64,000 nt of DNA from Galbula dea (Eukaryota; Chordata; Aves; Piciformes; Galbulidae): the NCBI GenBank assembly GCA_013399015.1, contig VWZX01001164.1, positions 62,001-126,000 on the forward strand, read 5' to 3'. Below the pieces are notes generated by a model. That model saw only the letters and a list, made by a program, of their open reading frames with translations, was not told where the DNA came from and did not search any database. The position numbers and the translations under genes are program-made. The stretch's first letter is position 1; the number at the start of each line of letters is the position of its first letter. Shown here piece by piece: positions 61,481 through 64,000 of the stretch.

Positions 61481-64000
61481 GCATCGGGTTTTCTGATGCT
61501 TTACGCTTCTCAAGGATTAGCAGTGGTGAAACAATCAAACTTTTGCCCTCCCACACACACCCTTGAGCCCTGGTGAAGTGCCCACTGGAGAAAACACACT
61601 TCTAGGTGTACAAGTACCAAACTCTGCCTTTTGGCCGAGCTAGAAGTCGGGCAGTGCCTGGTGGGAGTGAGTTCTAGGTGGCTTCCCTGCAGCTCCACAG
61701 CCCCGGACCTGAGGAGGCCTGGCCCATGGCACTGCCAGCTCCCAACAGGGGCTGCCGCTGGGTTGTGCAAACCAAATTGTTTTGCAAAATAAAACGCTTA
61801 TTTAAGCAATGCTGCTCCCGTAATGCTCCTCTTCAATGAACTTAACGTGTATTGACACTGGTTTATATGTCAATCCCAAGACAAAGCATTTCAGGAACTG
61901 TAACACGCTAATGGTAAATACAGACTTCCATTTTAAATTAGTAATAACACTGCTCCTCTATGCTGTCAAACGTCTGAGGAAGAAACAGACTTTGCCCCAG
62001 ACACGTTGTCATGCAAAAAAAACCCCAAACCTAAGTCCTGTGTGAAGTTCATTTTATTTCTTACAGTTTCTTAACGTTTTATACAACCTTCAAAGAAAGA
62101 AGGAAAAGAAACAAAAAGAGGATTAAAAAAGCATGTGAGGTGACCATGAGCAGATCTGTTACAGAAAACCTAGGTATGTGTCTTTGAGGACAAGCTGTAG
62201 GTAAACTTTCAGGTTGTAAGGGTGGACAAAACTTTACTGAGGCTTGAGTTTATTGGGGAAATAGGGCTTCTTTCAGTCTTGGATGGCTGGCTGCATGGCA
62301 TCAAAAACTTCCTATCTGAAAAGTAATAAAAGCACCATTGCAGGAATCTGCATTTAACTCACCCAGTTTCAGAGTCCAAGTTTTGCATTAAGCTAAAGTC
62401 TTAGTCTGGCAGAGCAGCTAGTTTCCCTCCCCGAGCTCTGGATGGCAGCAGATGCGAATGTACTTGAACTGCAGACTTCGGCTACAGTCATAAAGAGCAC
62501 CTTAGCCATCGGGTTTCCCGCTGAACTCTCTTCTGGTAGCTTTCAGCTCCTTTCTCTCCCCAGCATCGCAAGAGAAATACATGCAGAGAAAATGGTTATT
62601 CCTCTCCAAAGGCTTCATCATTGACTTCTCAGCCAAAGATATGTTGTGCTTGGTCAGAGCAGAGATTTCAAGTTCCAAATAGCCCTTGTACAGACTTGTT
62701 TTTCCTTTACACATGCACCCTCATACAGAACAAACATGTTTATTGTACTGAACATGAGATTTATACAATAGGCTTTTTCCTATACATTCAGAGATCCATG
62801 CCTCATGCTTGCAACATAGAAGCCTCTTTTCTGAAGCCTTTTTTGCACTGCCGGATGCAGCACTGCTCAAACTGATCTGCAGTCTTGTACTGGTGAACAG
62901 TAACAAGGAGCAGCACCACATTGCCCTGCATGCAGATGGGAGCAGACCAGCATGGGGCTGTAGTCAGAGGAGTTCCTGCTGGAAGGCATCCACTTCTGGG
63001 CATCCACTTCTGCAGCCTGCTAAGGGCCTGCCTGCCACTTTGCCACAACCTGGCACAGGTGTTGTTTCTTCTCAAAACAAAAACATATTTGAAGATTTTT
63101 CCCATGCAAGAAAATACATCGGCACAGCTCTGCGCATTTGGCTGTATGCAAAATACAAAATGTGAGGAATTAAAAAATAGCATATGCATGCACTGAATCC
63201 AGAGGCTATCCTAGGTAACAGTTCAATACAAATGTGGTGGGAATAAACTGATTTTCTGTGTGCCCTGAAAAACACGTCAGCCAAAATTATAAAGTATCAT
63301 CTCTGCTTGAGGACTCAATGCATGCTGCAGGATGAGTTGCTGAGGAATGCATTAAGTGGATTTTCACCCCTTTCCGATGCCTCTGGCTGGGCCAAATGAA
63401 AATGCTATTGAAAAAGCAGCTCTGAAGGGAGAAAAGCATGTAGAATAGATAGATTTGTGATTGCTGTAAGAATATCTGGCCACCAGTTTTTCAAAATAAA
63501 CACAAAGGTCCAGAAAATCTGATTCATCTGAATCAGCTGCCCTTAAGACTATCAAAGGTGAATGATGTAGCTGCTGCCCTGGTGCAAAAACCTACTGAGG
63601 GATTCAACAAATGAAACTCCCTGGTAGGTTATGCAACCTAGGCTTACTATTGCATAAAGGAGAATAGTATTTATACTGAAGTGTCTGAGAGGGAAACACA
63701 GGGATTAAACAGGAAATTGCATCTGTTCAGGCGTCTTTTTCATGAATCTCTCCACTATTCTAAAGCACGTTTGTTTTGTGACTAATCCATCAGTGTATTT
63801 ACCCATTAGAACATATTAGACTACTAAGAGTCACAGGGTTAAGCTTCTGTATTTTGTAATATTAAAAATCTGACTTTAAAAGGTTAGAAGCAGCCCCTGA
63901 AGAAACCATCATTGAAATCAGCAGAGGGATTCAAACAGACTCCAGGAAGCTCTGAATTTCAGGGCCCATACACATCATGGCACGGTGACTTACTATTTGT
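61481..64000. other. Intergenic flank upstream of ZNF326
   Basis: No coding exon recognised. A plus-strand AATAAA lies at 61788-61793, and a minus-strand AATAAA complementary to 62053-62058 is followed by a GT/T-rich run. These could end a divergent promoter transcript and the neighbouring upstream gene respectively. Small overlapping open frames at 62.8-63.2 kb on both strands show no family resemblance. Confidence 0.6.

Noticed and set aside
62803..63189. Overlapping open frames on both strands of about 120 codons
   Set aside because: They are mutually antisense, have no recognisable motif, and fit a non-coding or 3' untranslated region.

Overview
The window is vertebrate nuclear DNA and almost certainly from a bird. 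It carries 5'-truncated CR1 LINE copies, an ERVL-type LTR that starts TGTCCTGGTT, old palindromic MITE-like elements of the kind common in sauropsids, and an AT-rich background. I would guess a neoavian bird but cannot name an order. Nothing bacterial is present: no operons, CRISPR arrays or ribosome binding sites.

There is one protein-coding gene, on the minus strand: ZNF326 (ZIRD). I could trace it from an ATG at 61166 in a CpG island to a TAA at 33207-33209. Twelve coding exons join in compatible phases to 1659 nt, or 552 residues plus stop. The product has a Gly/Tyr/Arg-rich N-terminal half, basic nuclear-localisation segments, two AKAP95-type C2H2 zinc fingers and a short acidic tail. 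By its family it is a nuclear protein of the DBIRD complex, which couples RNA polymerase II elongation to splicing of exons in AT-rich DNA. Exon 6 is a symmetric cassette with two competing acceptors, only one of which keeps the frame.

Region by region: 1-32.6 kb has no recognisable gene and lies downstream of ZNF326. It holds a CR1 copy (1.2-2.0 kb), three palindromic MITE-like elements (5.7-6.8 kb), two opposed CR1 tails and a solo LTR with a 5-bp target duplication (20.2-21.6 kb), recurrent A/C-rich tracts, and stretches that could be conserved regulatory DNA. In other amniotes this flank faces the BARHL2 desert. From 32.65 to 61.2 kb is ZNF326. Its introns contain an antisense CR1 with ORF1-esterase and endonuclease remnants but no reverse transcriptase (intron 11), a fairly young sense-oriented CR1 with most of the reverse transcriptase (intron 6), and short CR1 tails. 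From 60.76 to 61.48 kb is the CpG-island promoter with YY1-like, CCAAT and E-box motifs. From 61.5 to 64 kb is non-coding; it may include the 3' untranslated end of the next upstream gene (LRRC8D in other amniotes), but this is not proven.

I found no evidence of a wholly new biological system. The most interesting items are the exon-6 splice arrangement, the cluster of palindromic elements, the internally deleted CR1 next to exon 11, and the repeated A/C-rich tracts.
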